Numbered from the stretch's first letter, positions 7,598 through 16,743 are shown. The stretch: DNA of 64,000 bases from Pseudomonas sp. MWU16-30317 (GCF_020515695.1 NZ_JAIWJA010000008.1:205092-269091); one strand, 5' to 3'. Numbers and translations: made by a program. The notes: a model not told the origin generated them from the letters alone.

Positions 7598-8536
7598 ATG
7601 TCGACGTCTATCACGGCGCGTAGCTTGTTCAACCGCCTGCGCTACAAACACCTGCTGATGCTGGTGACGCTGGGCAACAGCCAGAACCTGCACCGCGCCG
7701 CCGAAGCCCTGAACATGTCGCAGCCAGCCACTACGCGGATGCTTCAGGAAATCGAAGAAGCTTTCGGTTGCACGCTGTTCGAGCGCCAGTCGCGGGGGAT
7801 GCGCGCCACCGTGCTGGGGGAGGAGTTGCTGCGGTTTGCCCGCGCCGCACTCAATGGTCTGGAGCGCTGCGCCGAGGACCTCAGCGATCGTCAGGCAGGT
7901 GGCTATGGCTACCTGGCGGTTGGCGCGATCATGGGCGCGGTGCCGGACCTGGTAGTGCAGTCGATCGCCGACATGAAGGCCAGCCATCCGCTGTTGCGCC
8001 TGCGGATAATGGGGGACACCAGTGACCAGCTCAGCGAGCTGCTCGACCAGCGCCGTATCGATGTCGCCGTGGCGCGGCTGTCCCATGCTCAGGATCGCCA
8101 ACGTTTCGCCTTCGAGCCGCTGGGCAACGAACACCTGGCGGTGGTCGTGCGCGCCGGCCACCCGCTGACCCGCTATCCCCAGCTTGATCTTGCCGAGATG
8201 GTCGATGCCTGGCCGTGGATCCTGCAACCCGACACCAGCCCGGCGCGGGTCGCCCTGGAAGGGGCCTTCGAGCGGCTGAATGTGGCATCGCCGAGCGACG
8301 TCATCGAATGCACTTCGGTGTTCGCCATGTTTCAACTGGCGCAGATCACCGATGCGATTCTGGTGCTCACCGATACGGTGATACGCGATCACGTGAACAC
8401 TGGCCTGCTGACCGCGCTGGAAGTGGAAATCGAAGAACAGCTGAGCCCGTTCGGGGTGATGTTGAGAAAGGATGAACCCATGAGTCGCGAACTCGAGACG
8501 TTCTTGATGCTGTTGCGCGAGCGGGCCCAGCGTTAG
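7598..8536 (+). CDS. LysR-family regulator of the rhamnose genes (GbpR/GalR-like)
   Basis: A 312-residue LysR-type regulator. The N-terminal winged helix has LHRAAEALNMSQPATTRMLQEIE, followed by a substrate-binding domain with VAVGAIMG-like start (YLAVGAIMGAVPDL). It resembles the sugar-responsive GbpR/GalR group. It is divergent from the rhamnose operon, and two matching palindromic sites lie in the two operon gaps, so rhamnose-pathway control is likely. The inducer is unknown; in this family it is usually a pathway intermediate. Confidence 0.85.
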   Translation: MSTSITARSLFNRLRYKHLLMLVTLGNSQNLHRAAEALNMSQPATTRMLQEIEEAFGCTLFERQSRGMRATVLGEELLRFARAALNGLERCAEDLSDRQAGGYGYLAVGAIMGAVPDLVVQSIADMKASHPLLRLRIMGDTSDQLSELLDQRRIDVAVARLSHAQDRQRFAFEPLGNEHLAVVVRAGHPLTRYPQLDLAEMVDAWPWILQPDTSPARVALEGAFERLNVASPSDVIECTSVFAMFQLAQITDAILVLTDTVIRDHVNTGLLTALEVEIEEQLSPFGVMLRKDEPMSRELETFLMLLRERAQR

Positions 8537-8553
8537 GTTGGCAAGCCGCTCCA

Positions 8554-8581
8554 GCGTCCACCCCTGAGCAGGGGCGGACGC
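8554..8581. terminator. Hairpin between convergent lysR and ggt
   Basis: GCGTCCACCCCT and AGGGGCGGACGC pair over 12 positions with one mismatch and a 4-nt loop (GAGC). It sits in the 51-bp gap between two converging genes and could stop transcription from both sides, though there is no long U tract. Confidence 0.5.
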
Positions 8582-8587
8582 AGTATT

Positions 8588-10183
8588 TCAATACGCCGCG
8601 ACCACCCCATCCTTCCTCGGATCGGTCCCGCCCACATAGCCGTGGGCAGTGCGCTGAATGATCTGCGCGCCACCAAAGGCGAACACGCCGCTGGGGTCCT
8701 CGACCTCGATGTCGTGCCCCTTGGCCTTGAGCGCCGCCACGACCTGCGGATCGAAGGAGCGCTCGACGGCCACTTTCAAGCCGGCCTCCAGGCGCCAGCG
8801 CGGTGCGTCGGCGGCGGCTTGCGGGTTTTGCTTGTAGCGCAGGATGCGCATCATCATCTGCAAGTGCCCTTGTGCCTGCATTGGCCCACCCATCAAGCCG
8901 AAGGACATCAACGGTGTGCCGTCGGCGTTCATCACGAAGCCCGGGATGATAGTGTGGAACGGCCGTTTGCCGGGGGCCACGGTGTTGACGTGATCGGGAT
9001 CGAGGGTAAAGCCCGCGCCGCGGTTCTGCAGGCTGATACCGGTGCCCGGCACCACCACGCCCGAGCCGAAGCCCATGTAGTTGGACTGGATGAACGAGAT
9101 CATCATGCCGCTCTCGTCGGCCGCCGACAGGTACACCGTGCCGCCCGCTTTTGGCGAGCCGTGGCCCGGATTGGCCGCCTGGTCGCCGACCAGCGACGCG
9201 CGGTCCATCAAGTAGGCCGGGTCGAGCAATTGCGCCGAGCGCAGGCGCATGTGGCTTTCGTCCGTGACATGCTCGTCGAGATCGGCCAGCGCCAGCTTCA
9301 TCGCCTCCAGCACCGGGTGCACGGTCTCGACGCTGTCTACCGGATGCTCGCCCACGCCCAAAGCCTCGAGCAGGGTCAAGCCCGACAAAGTCGCGATGCC
9401 CTGGCCGTTGGGCGGCAATTCGTGAACCACGGCGCCGGCATAGGGTACCGACAGGGTGTCGATCCAGTCGACGCTGTGGGTGGCCAGGTCTTCCAGGCTC
9501 ATGACACTGCCGTTGGCATTGGCATGCGCAATGATGGCCTGCGCCAGCTCGCCACGGTAGAACGATTCGCCGTTGCTGGCAGCGATGGCCTGCAGGGTTT
9601 TCGCATGATCCTTGAGGGTAATTTTCTCGCCGGCCATGGGGGCCTTGCCACCCTGCAGGAAGCACTCGGAGAAGCCTGGCTGGTCCTTGAGCAATTGCGC
9701 ACCACGACGCCACAACTCGGCAATGATTGGCGTGACTTGATAACCGTCTTGGGCATAGCCGACGGCGGGCTCGGCGAGGGTGGCGAACGGCAGCTTGCCG
9801 TAGCGCTCGGACAACGCCACCCAGGCCGACACCGCGCCCGGCACCGTCACGGCGCCCCAGCCGCGTTGCGGCATTTCGGTTTGCCCGGCGAAATACTCCG
9901 GCGTCCAGGCCTTTGGCGAGCGCCCGGAGGCATTGAGACCTTGCAGCTTTTTACCGTCCCAGACGATGGCGAACGCGTCGCTGCCGATGCCGCAACCAGT
10001 GGGTTCGACCACGGTGAGCACCATGGCGGCGGCGATGGCGGCGTCCACCGCATTGCCGCCTTTGCGCAGCATGTCGAGCCCGGCCTGGGCGGCCAGCGGC
10101 TGAGAGCAGGCGACCATGTTGCCGCCCATCACGGGCGAACGGGCGGAGGTGTAGGGTTGGCTGTAGTCCAGATCATCGTGCAT
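8588..10183 (-). CDS. Gamma-glutamyltransferase family protein
   Basis: A 531-residue Ntn-hydrolase of the gamma-glutamyltranspeptidase family. The maturation/nucleophile residue is Thr349 in KAGGTVYLSAAD; LMGGPMQAQGH near residue 430 fits the oxyanion region. The family self-cleaves and removes gamma-glutamyl groups from glutathione or related amides. There is no evident signal peptide, so it would act in the cytoplasm after uptake. It ends the gntR-ABC operon, which suggests import of gamma-glutamyl peptides or glutathione followed by cleavage. The subfamily resembles YwrD-type enzymes, whose substrates are less certain. Confidence 0.85.
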   Translation of the reverse strand: MHDDLDYSQPYTSARSPVMGGNMVACSQPLAAQAGLDMLRKGGNAVDAAIAAAMVLTVVEPTGCGIGSDAFAIVWDGKKLQGLNASGRSPKAWTPEYFAGQTEMPQRGWGAVTVPGAVSAWVALSERYGKLPFATLAEPAVGYAQDGYQVTPIIAELWRRGAQLLKDQPGFSECFLQGGKAPMAGEKITLKDHAKTLQAIAASNGESFYRGELAQAIIAHANANGSVMSLEDLATHSVDWIDTLSVPYAGAVVHELPPNGQGIATLSGLTLLEALGVGEHPVDSVETVHPVLEAMKLALADLDEHVTDESHMRLRSAQLLDPAYLMDRASLVGDQAANPGHGSPKAGGTVYLSAADESGMMISFIQSNYMGFGSGVVVPGTGISLQNRGAGFTLDPDHVNTVAPGKRPFHTIIPGFVMNADGTPLMSFGLMGGPMQAQGHLQMMMRILRYKQNPQAAADAPRWRLEAGLKVAVERSFDPQVVAALKAKGHDIEVEDPSGVFAFGGAQIIQRTAHGYVGGTDPRKDGVVAAY

Positions 10184-10234
10184 GAAGGCGGTCTCTTTGG
10201 CAGTGATGCTTAAGGATGGATACTCGAGGCGTGA

Positions 10235-11119
10235 TCAGCTTTTCGGGTCGAGGGCATCGCGTAGGCCATCCCCCAGCAGGTTGAAACACAGCACCGTGAT
10301 GTAGATCGCCACGCCCGGCGCGATCGACATCCACGGCGCCTGTTCCATGAAATTCTTCGCGGTATTGAGCATCGAACCCCAGGACGGCGAGGGCGGTTGC
10401 TGGCCCAGCCCGAGGAACGACAAACTGGCTTCGGCGAGAATAGCCGACGCGATGGTCAGCGTCGCTTGCACCACCAGTGGCGACAGCACGTTGGGCAGTA
10501 CATAGCGCAGGATGATCCAGCGGTCCGGCAGGCCGATGGCGCGGGCGCCTTCGAGGTAATCCTCGTGGCGGATCGCCAATACCTGACCGCGCGTCAGGCG
10601 GCAGAAAATCGGCATCGCCGACAGCCCGATGGCGATCATCGCGTTGGTCAGGCTTGGGCCTAAAAAGGCTCCCAAGGCAATCGCCAGCACCAGGAACGGA
10701 CACGATAGCAGCGCCTCCATGATGCGCGAGATGATCGCGTCGAGCTTACCGCCAAAGTAGCCGGCGATCAGCCCCAGGGGCACGCCGATGAGCATGGCGA
10801 TCGCCACCGACACACCGCCCGCCAGCAACGAGCTGCGCGCACCCCACAGCAAGCGCGAAAACAGATCGCGGCCCAGTTCGTCGGTGCCCAGCCAATGCAA
10901 CATCGACGGCGCTTTGCGCACCAGCAGGAAGTTGGCTTTGAGCGGGTCGTACGGCGCGATCCACGGCGCCAGCAGCGCGGCCAGAATGAACAGCAACAGC
11001 ACCCCGGAGCCAATGACCGCGCCTTTGTTGGCGAGGAATTTACGCACGAACGGCGAGCGGCTGCGCGGCGTGAGGGTGAGGTCGGTCGAGGCTGAATCGG
11101 TCGCAGCGACGAAGCTCAT
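10235..11119 (-). CDS. Peptide ABC transporter permease (DppC/GsiD type)
   Basis: A 294-residue inner-membrane permease with about six helices and the OppC-type N-terminal region. LGTDELGRDLFSRLLWGAR and EGARAIGLPDRWIILRYVLPN (EAA loop) are diagnostic. ATG 11119 overlaps the upstream permease stop as ATGA and has GAGGAC ahead. It forms the transmembrane pair with the next gene upstream. Confidence 0.92.
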   Translation of the reverse strand: MSFVAATDSASTDLTLTPRSRSPFVRKFLANKGAVIGSGVLLLFILAALLAPWIAPYDPLKANFLLVRKAPSMLHWLGTDELGRDLFSRLLWGARSSLLAGGVSVAIAMLIGVPLGLIAGYFGGKLDAIISRIMEALLSCPFLVLAIALGAFLGPSLTNAMIAIGLSAMPIFCRLTRGQVLAIRHEDYLEGARAIGLPDRWIILRYVLPNVLSPLVVQATLTIASAILAEASLSFLGLGQQPPSPSWGSMLNTAKNFMEQAPWMSIAPGVAIYITVLCFNLLGDGLRDALDPKS

Positions 11120-12063
11120 GAGGCAGTCCTCAAGCGTGGATTGATCAGGCGATAGAGCACGTCGGCCAGCAGATTGAGCAGCAGGAAACCGATGGCGACG
11201 CACAGCACCACACCTTGCACCACCGCGTAATCGCGATTGAACACGGCGTCGACGATCATCTTGCCGAACCCCGGAATGCTGAACACCTGCTCAGTGAGCA
11301 CCGCCCCGCCCAGCAGCTCGCCGAACAGTAGGGTGGTCAAGGTCACGATTGGCATCAGGGCGTTGCGCAGGGCGTGCTTGAGGATCACCGTGTGCGGCAA
11401 CAAGCCCTTGGCTCTTGCGGTGCGCACATAGTCGGCGCGCAGCACTTCGAGCATGGCGCTGCGGGTATGGCGCATCAGCACCCCGGACAGCCCGGCGCCG
11501 AGCACGAAGGCCGGCAGAATCAGGGTCTTGAGGTTCTGCCCAACGTCCTCACCCAGCGGCACGAAGCCCGAGGCGGGTAGCCATTGCAGCTTCACGGCGA
11601 AGATCATGATCAGCACAATCCCCAGCCAGAAGTGCGGAATCGAGATGCCCGACAGGGCGAAGATATTCGCGCCGTAATCCACCGCCGTGCCTTTGCGCAC
11701 CGCAGAAATCACCCCGGTGGGAATGCCGATCAGCAGCGCGATGAGCAACGCCAGCACTGCCAGTTCCAGGGTCACCGGCAGCTTGGACGCCAGCAGGACG
11801 GTCACCGGCTGCTCGGTGCGCAGCGAGGTGCCGAAGTCGCCTTGCAGCACGTTGCCGACCCAGTGCAGGTACTGCAGCGGCACCGGATCGTTGAGCCGGT
11901 ATTTATCGCGCAGGTACGCCATCACCGCAGGGTCGCGCTCTTCGCCGGCCATGGCCAGCACCGGATCACCCGGCAGCAGTTTCTGCAGGGTGAAGACGAA
12001 CAGCGACACCAGGACCAGCGTCGGAATGGCGCTGAGCAGGCGTCTGAAGATGAACGTCAGCAT
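11116..12063 (-). CDS. Peptide ABC transporter permease (DppB/GsiC type)
   Basis: A 315-residue OppB-type permease. It starts with MLTFIFRRLLSAIPTLVLVS and has DYVRTARAKGLLPHTVILKHALRN as the EAA coupling loop and ILTEQVFSIPG-like end motif (LTEQVFSIPGFGKM). GAGGAG precedes the start. Partner of the DppC-type permease; substrate is set by the binding protein just upstream. Confidence 0.92.
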   Translation of the reverse strand: MLTFIFRRLLSAIPTLVLVSLFVFTLQKLLPGDPVLAMAGEERDPAVMAYLRDKYRLNDPVPLQYLHWVGNVLQGDFGTSLRTEQPVTVLLASKLPVTLELAVLALLIALLIGIPTGVISAVRKGTAVDYGANIFALSGISIPHFWLGIVLIMIFAVKLQWLPASGFVPLGEDVGQNLKTLILPAFVLGAGLSGVLMRHTRSAMLEVLRADYVRTARAKGLLPHTVILKHALRNALMPIVTLTTLLFGELLGGAVLTEQVFSIPGFGKMIVDAVFNRDYAVVQGVVLCVAIGFLLLNLLADVLYRLINPRLRTAS

Positions 12064-12088
12064 GCGCGCTCCTCGGCAGGTGCCCAGA

Positions 12089-13588
12089 TCATTTGAAGGC
12101 GACGTCGGTCAGGCGGATCAAGCCGTCCGGGCTCGGCACGAAACCGCTCAGTTTGTTGCTCATGGCAATGATGCGCGGGTCGAAATACAGGTAGGTGCCC
12201 GGCACATCGACTGCCATCAAGCGCAGGGCTGCGGCGTACAGCGCCTGGCGCTGGGTTTGGTCGTTGGTGGTACGGGCCTTGTTGAGCAGATCGTCGAGCT
12301 TGGGATCGCAGAAATGGCCGTCGTTCTGCCCGCCCTTGCAGGTGACGAATTGATGGATGTTGCCATCCGGATCAGGCCGCCCGGACCAGGCCGTCATGCC
12401 GATCTGGAAGTTGCCCGCCTGTTGCTCGCTGAGCAGCGTGGCGTACTCGGTGGCGACCAGATTGACCTTGAAGCCGGCCTCGTCGGCCATGGCCTGAACG
12501 ATCTGCCCGACCTGTTGGGCGATGGGGTTGTTGGCGACTTTGAGCTCGACTTCAAGCGGCAATTTTACCCCGGCTTCGGCCAGCAGTTTTTTGCTTTGCT
12601 CCACGTCGCGCGCCGGGATCGGCAGGCTCTTGTCGTAGTACGGACTACTGGTCGGGAAAGGCTGGGCACTGGGTGCGTACAAGCCTTCGAACACCACCTG
12701 ATTGATTGCGTCCCGGTCGATGGCCAGCTCGAAGGCCTGGCGCACGCGCTTGTCCTGGCCGATCGGGGTTTTCGCGCGCTCGCCATTGTTGGTGTTGTAC
12801 ATCAGCTGCATGTAGCCCAGCCCCGGAGTGTTGAACACCTGCAGTTTGCCGTCGGCCCTGGCGGTTTTCACGTCGGTGGGTGCCACGCGCTCGATGATGT
12901 CCAGGTCGCCGGAACGCAGGTTGGCCAAGCGCACCGAGGTGTCCGGGATCGGCAGGAAAATCACCTTGTCGAAGTGGTAGGCCTGCTTGTTCCAGTAGTT
13001 GTCGAAGCGCTCCAGCACGATGCGATCCTGCTGCACGCGCTGGACGAACTTGTAGGGCCCTGAGCAGATCGGCTTGGCGCCGACCTCGGTGGCCGATGCC
13101 TTGGGCGCGAGCATCATGCCGGCGCGATCGGAGAGCTGCGAAATCAGCGTGGCATCGGGTTGCTTGACCTTGATGGCGACGGTTTTTGCGTCGATTACCT
13201 CAACGCTCTCTACCGACGACAGTTCGCTCTTGCGCAGCGAGTCGGGCAGGGTGCGAGCGCGGTCCAGGTTGAACTTCACGGCGGCCGCGTCGAACACTTC
13301 GCCGTCGTGGAAGGTCACGCCGTCGCGCAGTGTCATGGTCAGCGTCTTGCCGTCCTCGCTCCAGTGCCAGGCGGTGGCCAGTTGCGGCACGTAGTTGAGC
13401 TGCGGGTTGATGTCCACCAGCTTGTCGCACAGGGCGGTGTAGACCAGCCTGCCGGAGTAGGTGCGCGAGCGATGCGGGTCGAGCACGTCAGGGTCATCCT
13501 GAATGCCGATGCGCAGCGTCGTTTCGGCAAAGGCAGCGTTGGCAGCGAGCAGTAGCAGGGTGCCGGTCATGAGCTGTGCGAACTTCAT
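12089..13588 (-). CDS. Periplasmic solute-binding protein, family 5 (peptide/glutathione type)
   Basis: A 499-residue protein of SBP family 5. A signal peptide (FAQLMTGTLLLLAANAAFA) is followed by TLRIGIQDDPDVLDPHRS. The typical segments are LRDGVTFHDGEVF and RRAFELAID-like RQAFELAIDRD. It delivers a peptide-like solute to the ABC complex. ATG 13588 overlaps the ATPase stop as ATGA and has GGAGAG ahead. The downstream gamma-glutamyltransferase hints at gamma-glutamyl peptides; plain dipeptides are an alternative. Confidence 0.92.
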   Translation of the reverse strand: MKFAQLMTGTLLLLAANAAFAETTLRIGIQDDPDVLDPHRSRTYSGRLVYTALCDKLVDINPQLNYVPQLATAWHWSEDGKTLTMTLRDGVTFHDGEVFDAAAVKFNLDRARTLPDSLRKSELSSVESVEVIDAKTVAIKVKQPDATLISQLSDRAGMMLAPKASATEVGAKPICSGPYKFVQRVQQDRIVLERFDNYWNKQAYHFDKVIFLPIPDTSVRLANLRSGDLDIIERVAPTDVKTARADGKLQVFNTPGLGYMQLMYNTNNGERAKTPIGQDKRVRQAFELAIDRDAINQVVFEGLYAPSAQPFPTSSPYYDKSLPIPARDVEQSKKLLAEAGVKLPLEVELKVANNPIAQQVGQIVQAMADEAGFKVNLVATEYATLLSEQQAGNFQIGMTAWSGRPDPDGNIHQFVTCKGGQNDGHFCDPKLDDLLNKARTTNDQTQRQALYAAALRLMAVDVPGTYLYFDPRIIAMSNKLSGFVPSPDGLIRLTDVAFK

Positions 13589-14703
13589 TGCTGACTCTCC
13601 AGAGATAAGGCCTGATGGCTTTTGAATAGATCCAGGCGTCGGGTATAGGCCGCGCTGGGTGTAGGGACGATCAAGGAGCCGGCCCCTGCATTGGCGATTT
13701 CGCGCCAGTAATGGCAGGCGACCTGACGCTCGCCCTCGACGCTTTCGAACAGCGGTTTGAGCTCGCGGCACAGCGGTCGAACATGCGGGCAGCGGGTGTG
13801 AAAACGACAGCCCGACGGCGGCTTGCTGGGGCTGGGCATGTCGCCGCCGAGCACGGCGCGCGGGTGGCGCAGGTCGGGGTGGCTGACCGGCACTGCGGCC
13901 ATCAGCGCTTGGGTATAAGGGTGCAGCGGCGTTTCGAACAGGGCATCGACGGGTGCCAGTTCGACGATTTCGCCCAGGTACATCACCGCCACGCGATCGC
14001 TCATGTGGCGAATCACCGCGAGGCCGTGGGCGACAATGACCAAGGTCAGGCCGAACTGATGCTTGAGGTCTTCGAGCAGGTTGACCACTTGCGCCTGGAC
14101 CGAAACGTCCAGCGCCGACACCGGCTCGTCGCCGAGAATCAACCGCGGTTCGGAGGCCAGCGCGCGGGCAATACCGATGCGCTGGCGCTGGCCGCCGGAA
14201 AACTCATGGGGGTAGCGGCTGCCGTGTTCAGGCGCCAGGCCGACAGTGCGCAGCAGTTCGGCGACCTTGTCCTGACGCGCGCTGCGGCTGTCATCGCGGT
14301 GCAGCCAGATCGGCTCGCCGACGATGGCTTCAACGCTCATGCGCGGGTTCAGCGAGGCGAACGGGTCCTGGAAGATGATCTGCAAGTCGCGACGTACCTG
14401 GCGCAGCTTGTCCGGGGCCAGATTGGCCAGGTTGCGGCCTTCGTAGATCACGTCGCCGGCGGTGGGTTTGAGCAGGTTGAGCAGCACCCGACCTAATGTC
14501 GATTTGCCGGAGCCGGATTCCCCCACCAGCGCCAGGGTCTCGCCCCTGCGCACGGCCAGCGATACTTCGTTGACCGCCTGCACGGGGGGCTTTTTGCGCT
14601 GCAGCAGGCCGGTTTCGCTGCTGAAGTGCTTGCTGACGGCGACGCTTTCGAGGATCGGCTTGTCAGTGTCGGGGCGCAACGCTGGATCAGGTTCCGGCTT
14701 CAT
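13585..14703 (-). CDS. Peptide ABC transporter ATPase (DppF type)
   Basis: A 372-residue ATP-binding subunit: Walker A GESGSGKST, signature FSGGQRQRI, Walker B LILGDEPVSALD, and the C-terminal oligopeptide-ATPase segment SGCRFHTRCPHV. The tail after residue 330 is somewhat long. It overlaps the upstream ATPase gene and the downstream binding-protein gene by four bases each (ATGA), a sign of coupled translation. Confidence 0.93.
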   Translation of the reverse strand: MKPEPDPALRPDTDKPILESVAVSKHFSSETGLLQRKKPPVQAVNEVSLAVRRGETLALVGESGSGKSTLGRVLLNLLKPTAGDVIYEGRNLANLAPDKLRQVRRDLQIIFQDPFASLNPRMSVEAIVGEPIWLHRDDSRSARQDKVAELLRTVGLAPEHGSRYPHEFSGGQRQRIGIARALASEPRLILGDEPVSALDVSVQAQVVNLLEDLKHQFGLTLVIVAHGLAVIRHMSDRVAVMYLGEIVELAPVDALFETPLHPYTQALMAAVPVSHPDLRHPRAVLGGDMPSPSKPPSGCRFHTRCPHVRPLCRELKPLFESVEGERQVACHYWREIANAGAGSLIVPTPSAAYTRRLDLFKSHQALSLESQQ

Positions 14704-15692
14704 GCAATGACTCCCACATGCTGTTCCAGCGGCACGCGAATGCACGCGGCGAAGTGCCCGGGCGAGACCTCCAGCAACGGCGGACGGGCCTGGCGACAGG
14801 CGCCGATAGCGAACGGGCAACGCCCGGCAAAGCGGCAACCGCTGGGCATCTCTACCGGTGTCGGCACACGGCCGTTGATGGTTGCCAGGCGCCCTTCGCG
14901 AGGGCCGATCGACGGCATCGAGCCCATCAGCCCGATGGTGTACGGGTGCTGTGGATCGTCGAACAGGGTCTTGACCGAGCCGCTCTCTACCACCTGCCCG
15001 GCGTACATCACCAGCACCTCGTCGGCCACTTCGGCGACCACGCCCAGGTCATGGGTGATGAGGATCATCGAGGTGCCGGTTTCGGCCTGCAGGTTGGCCA
15101 CCAGTGCGAGGATCTGCGCCTGAATGGTCACGTCCAGCGCGGTGGTGGGCTCGTCGGCGATGATCAGCGCCGGGTCGTTGGCCAGCGCCATGGCAATCAT
15201 CGCCCGTTGGCGCATGCCGCCGGACAACTCGTGTGGATAGGCGTCCAGGCGCTGCACGGCGTCAGGCACGCGGACTTTTTCGAGCATCTGCTGCGCCCGC
15301 TGGCGGGCTTCTTTGCGCGACAGGCCTTGATGACGCATCACGCTTTCGCCGATCTGGTCGCCGAGGGTGAACACCGGATTCAGCGACGTCATGGGCTCCT
15401 GGAAAATCATCGCCATGCGATTGCCGCGCACGTTGAGCAAGCGCTCGGCGGGCATGCCCAGCAAGGGTTCGGCCAACAGGCTGGAGGCGTTGGCGCCGAC
15501 CGTGGCGGTATCGGGCAACAGCCCCATCAGCGCCATGGAGGTGACGCTCTTGCCGCAGCCGGACTCGCCGACGATGGCCAGGGTCTTGCCGGGCATCACC
15601 GCAAAGGACACACCATCGACCACATTGGCCGGCGCGCCCTTGAAACGCACGCTGAGGTTGTCGACGCTTAATACCGGGGCTTGCGGATTCAT
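14700..15692 (-). CDS. Peptide ABC transporter ATPase (DppD type)
   Basis: A 330-residue ATP-binding subunit with Walker A GESGCGKS, signature LSGGMRQRAM, Walker B LIIADEPTTALD, and the C-terminal SGCRFAGRCPFAIGAC segment typical of DppD/OppD. It overlaps gntR upstream and the DppF-type gene downstream by ATGA, so gntR and all transport genes form one unit. Confidence 0.93.
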   Translation of the reverse strand: MNPQAPVLSVDNLSVRFKGAPANVVDGVSFAVMPGKTLAIVGESGCGKSVTSMALMGLLPDTATVGANASSLLAEPLLGMPAERLLNVRGNRMAMIFQEPMTSLNPVFTLGDQIGESVMRHQGLSRKEARQRAQQMLEKVRVPDAVQRLDAYPHELSGGMRQRAMIAMALANDPALIIADEPTTALDVTIQAQILALVANLQAETGTSMILITHDLGVVAEVADEVLVMYAGQVVESGSVKTLFDDPQHPYTIGLMGSMPSIGPREGRLATINGRVPTPVEMPSGCRFAGRCPFAIGACRQARPPLLEVSPGHFAACIRVPLEQHVGVIA

Positions 15693-16426
15693 GAACTCGC
15701 CTCGAGGTCTTGGTGAATGACGTTGTCGAGTGCCTGTTGCAGGGCGCGCAGATGACCGCGCATGGCCGTGGCCGCCTTGACCGGGTCGCGGCGCTCGATG
15801 GCGTCGACGATGTCATCGTGGTCGTGGCTGTAGGTGCTCAGGCGATCAGTGTTGCGCGCGCGCTGGCGCAGGTCGCGCCAGGCTGGATCGAGGCGGATGG
15901 CGTCGAGCATTTCGAAGATATCCAGCATCAACCGGTTGCCCGCCGCCTCGGCAATGCCGCGGTGCAGGGCGCTGTCCCACAACTCCAGACCCTCGGCGTC
16001 CACTTGCTCGGCGCCTTGATGGCGGGTGGTGCGTTCGGTGAGGCGGCGCAGTATCGCCATCTGCTCGCCGCTGGCGCGGACCGCCGCGAGGGACGCCAGC
16101 GCCGGCTCCAGATGCAACCGCGCTTCCATGACCTCACTGAAATTGGTCCGGCTCGATAATCTTGCGAAACTCATGGACGCGCTGGGCGGCGTCGGGCCCA
16201 CAAAGGTGCCTTTGCCCTGGCGGCGCCAGATCTGCCCTTCGGCTTCGAGCACCGCCAGTGCCCGCCGAATCGCCCGGCGGCTCACGCCGAACAGCACCGC
16301 CAATTCTCGCTCGGTAGGCAGCGCTCGCTGGGGGAACGCCGCATGCTGGGCCACCGTTTGCCGCAGCGCGTCGAGGGCTAGCTTTGAAGCGTTATCGTGG
16401 GCTGCGTCAGTGTCGAAACTTTCCAT
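15689..16426 (-). CDS. GntR-family regulator, FCD (FadR) subgroup
   Basis: A 245-residue regulator. The N-terminal winged helix has LPTERELAVLFGVSRRAIRRALAVLEAEG and the C-terminal all-helical FCD domain has EARLHLEPALASLAAVRA and later HRGIAEAAGN. FCD domains bind small carboxylates, often with a metal. As first gene of the peptide ABC/ggt operon it probably controls it. ATG 16426 is preferred because AGGAG lies 9 nt upstream. Three CCAAT/ATTGG palindromes lie upstream. Confidence 0.9.
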   Translation of the reverse strand: MESFDTDAAHDNASKLALDALRQTVAQHAAFPQRALPTERELAVLFGVSRRAIRRALAVLEAEGQIWRRQGKGTFVGPTPPSASMSFARLSSRTNFSEVMEARLHLEPALASLAAVRASGEQMAILRRLTERTTRHQGAEQVDAEGLELWDSALHRGIAEAAGNRLMLDIFEMLDAIRLDPAWRDLRQRARNTDRLSTYSHDHDDIVDAIERRDPVKAATAMRGHLRALQQALDNVIHQDLEASS

Positions 16427-16511
16427 GATGGTTTCTCCTGACAAGCTCAAAAGGACGGTCGCTGCCGTTCAGGGCGGGACTGACGATAGCTAGGCAGTTG
16501 CAATAGCGATG

Positions 16512-16654
16512 CCAATGAAAATTGGTTCGGGCTTGCGGACGGTGTTCAGGAAGACTTCAGCGGAAGAACGAGAGGGGAGCGGGCCAATGCCGTATTGGTT
16601 CAAGGCTTGGTTCGCGGTGCTGCTTGAATTGGTTCGCTGATAAGCGAACCAATT
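16512..16654. promoter_or_regulatory. Three ATTGG/CCAAT palindromes upstream of gntR
   Basis: CCAAT-GAAA-ATTGG (16512-16525), CCAAT-N5-ATTGG (16584-16598) and a 12-bp perfect stem AATTGGTTCGCT-GATA-AGCGAACCAATT (16627-16654) lie in the gene-free stretch 16427-16743. The motif TTGGTTCG recurs at 16522 and 16607. FCD regulators commonly bind TTGGT-N-ACCAA-like sites. The last palindrome is followed by TTT on the plus strand and could also act as a terminator. Confidence 0.5.
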
Positions 16655-16743
16655 TTTCTGCCCTGGGTTGCGGATGGGCGATGTTGAGGCGGGCGCATCG
16701 TTAGGGTGCGTGGCGTCAGCCTGTGAGGCGCTGGGTTCTGAAG

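Noticed and set aside
8642..10213. 523-codon plus-strand frame opposite the gamma-glutamyltransferase gene
   Set aside because: Its protein is rich in His, Gly, Arg and Ala without any domain, and it mirrors a strongly recognised gene on the other strand. High GC gives such long antisense frames throughout the window.
16627..16657. Rho-independent terminator for a plus-strand gene
   Set aside because: No plus-strand gene lies upstream. The stem shares its half site with two nearby palindromes, so an operator role is more likely.
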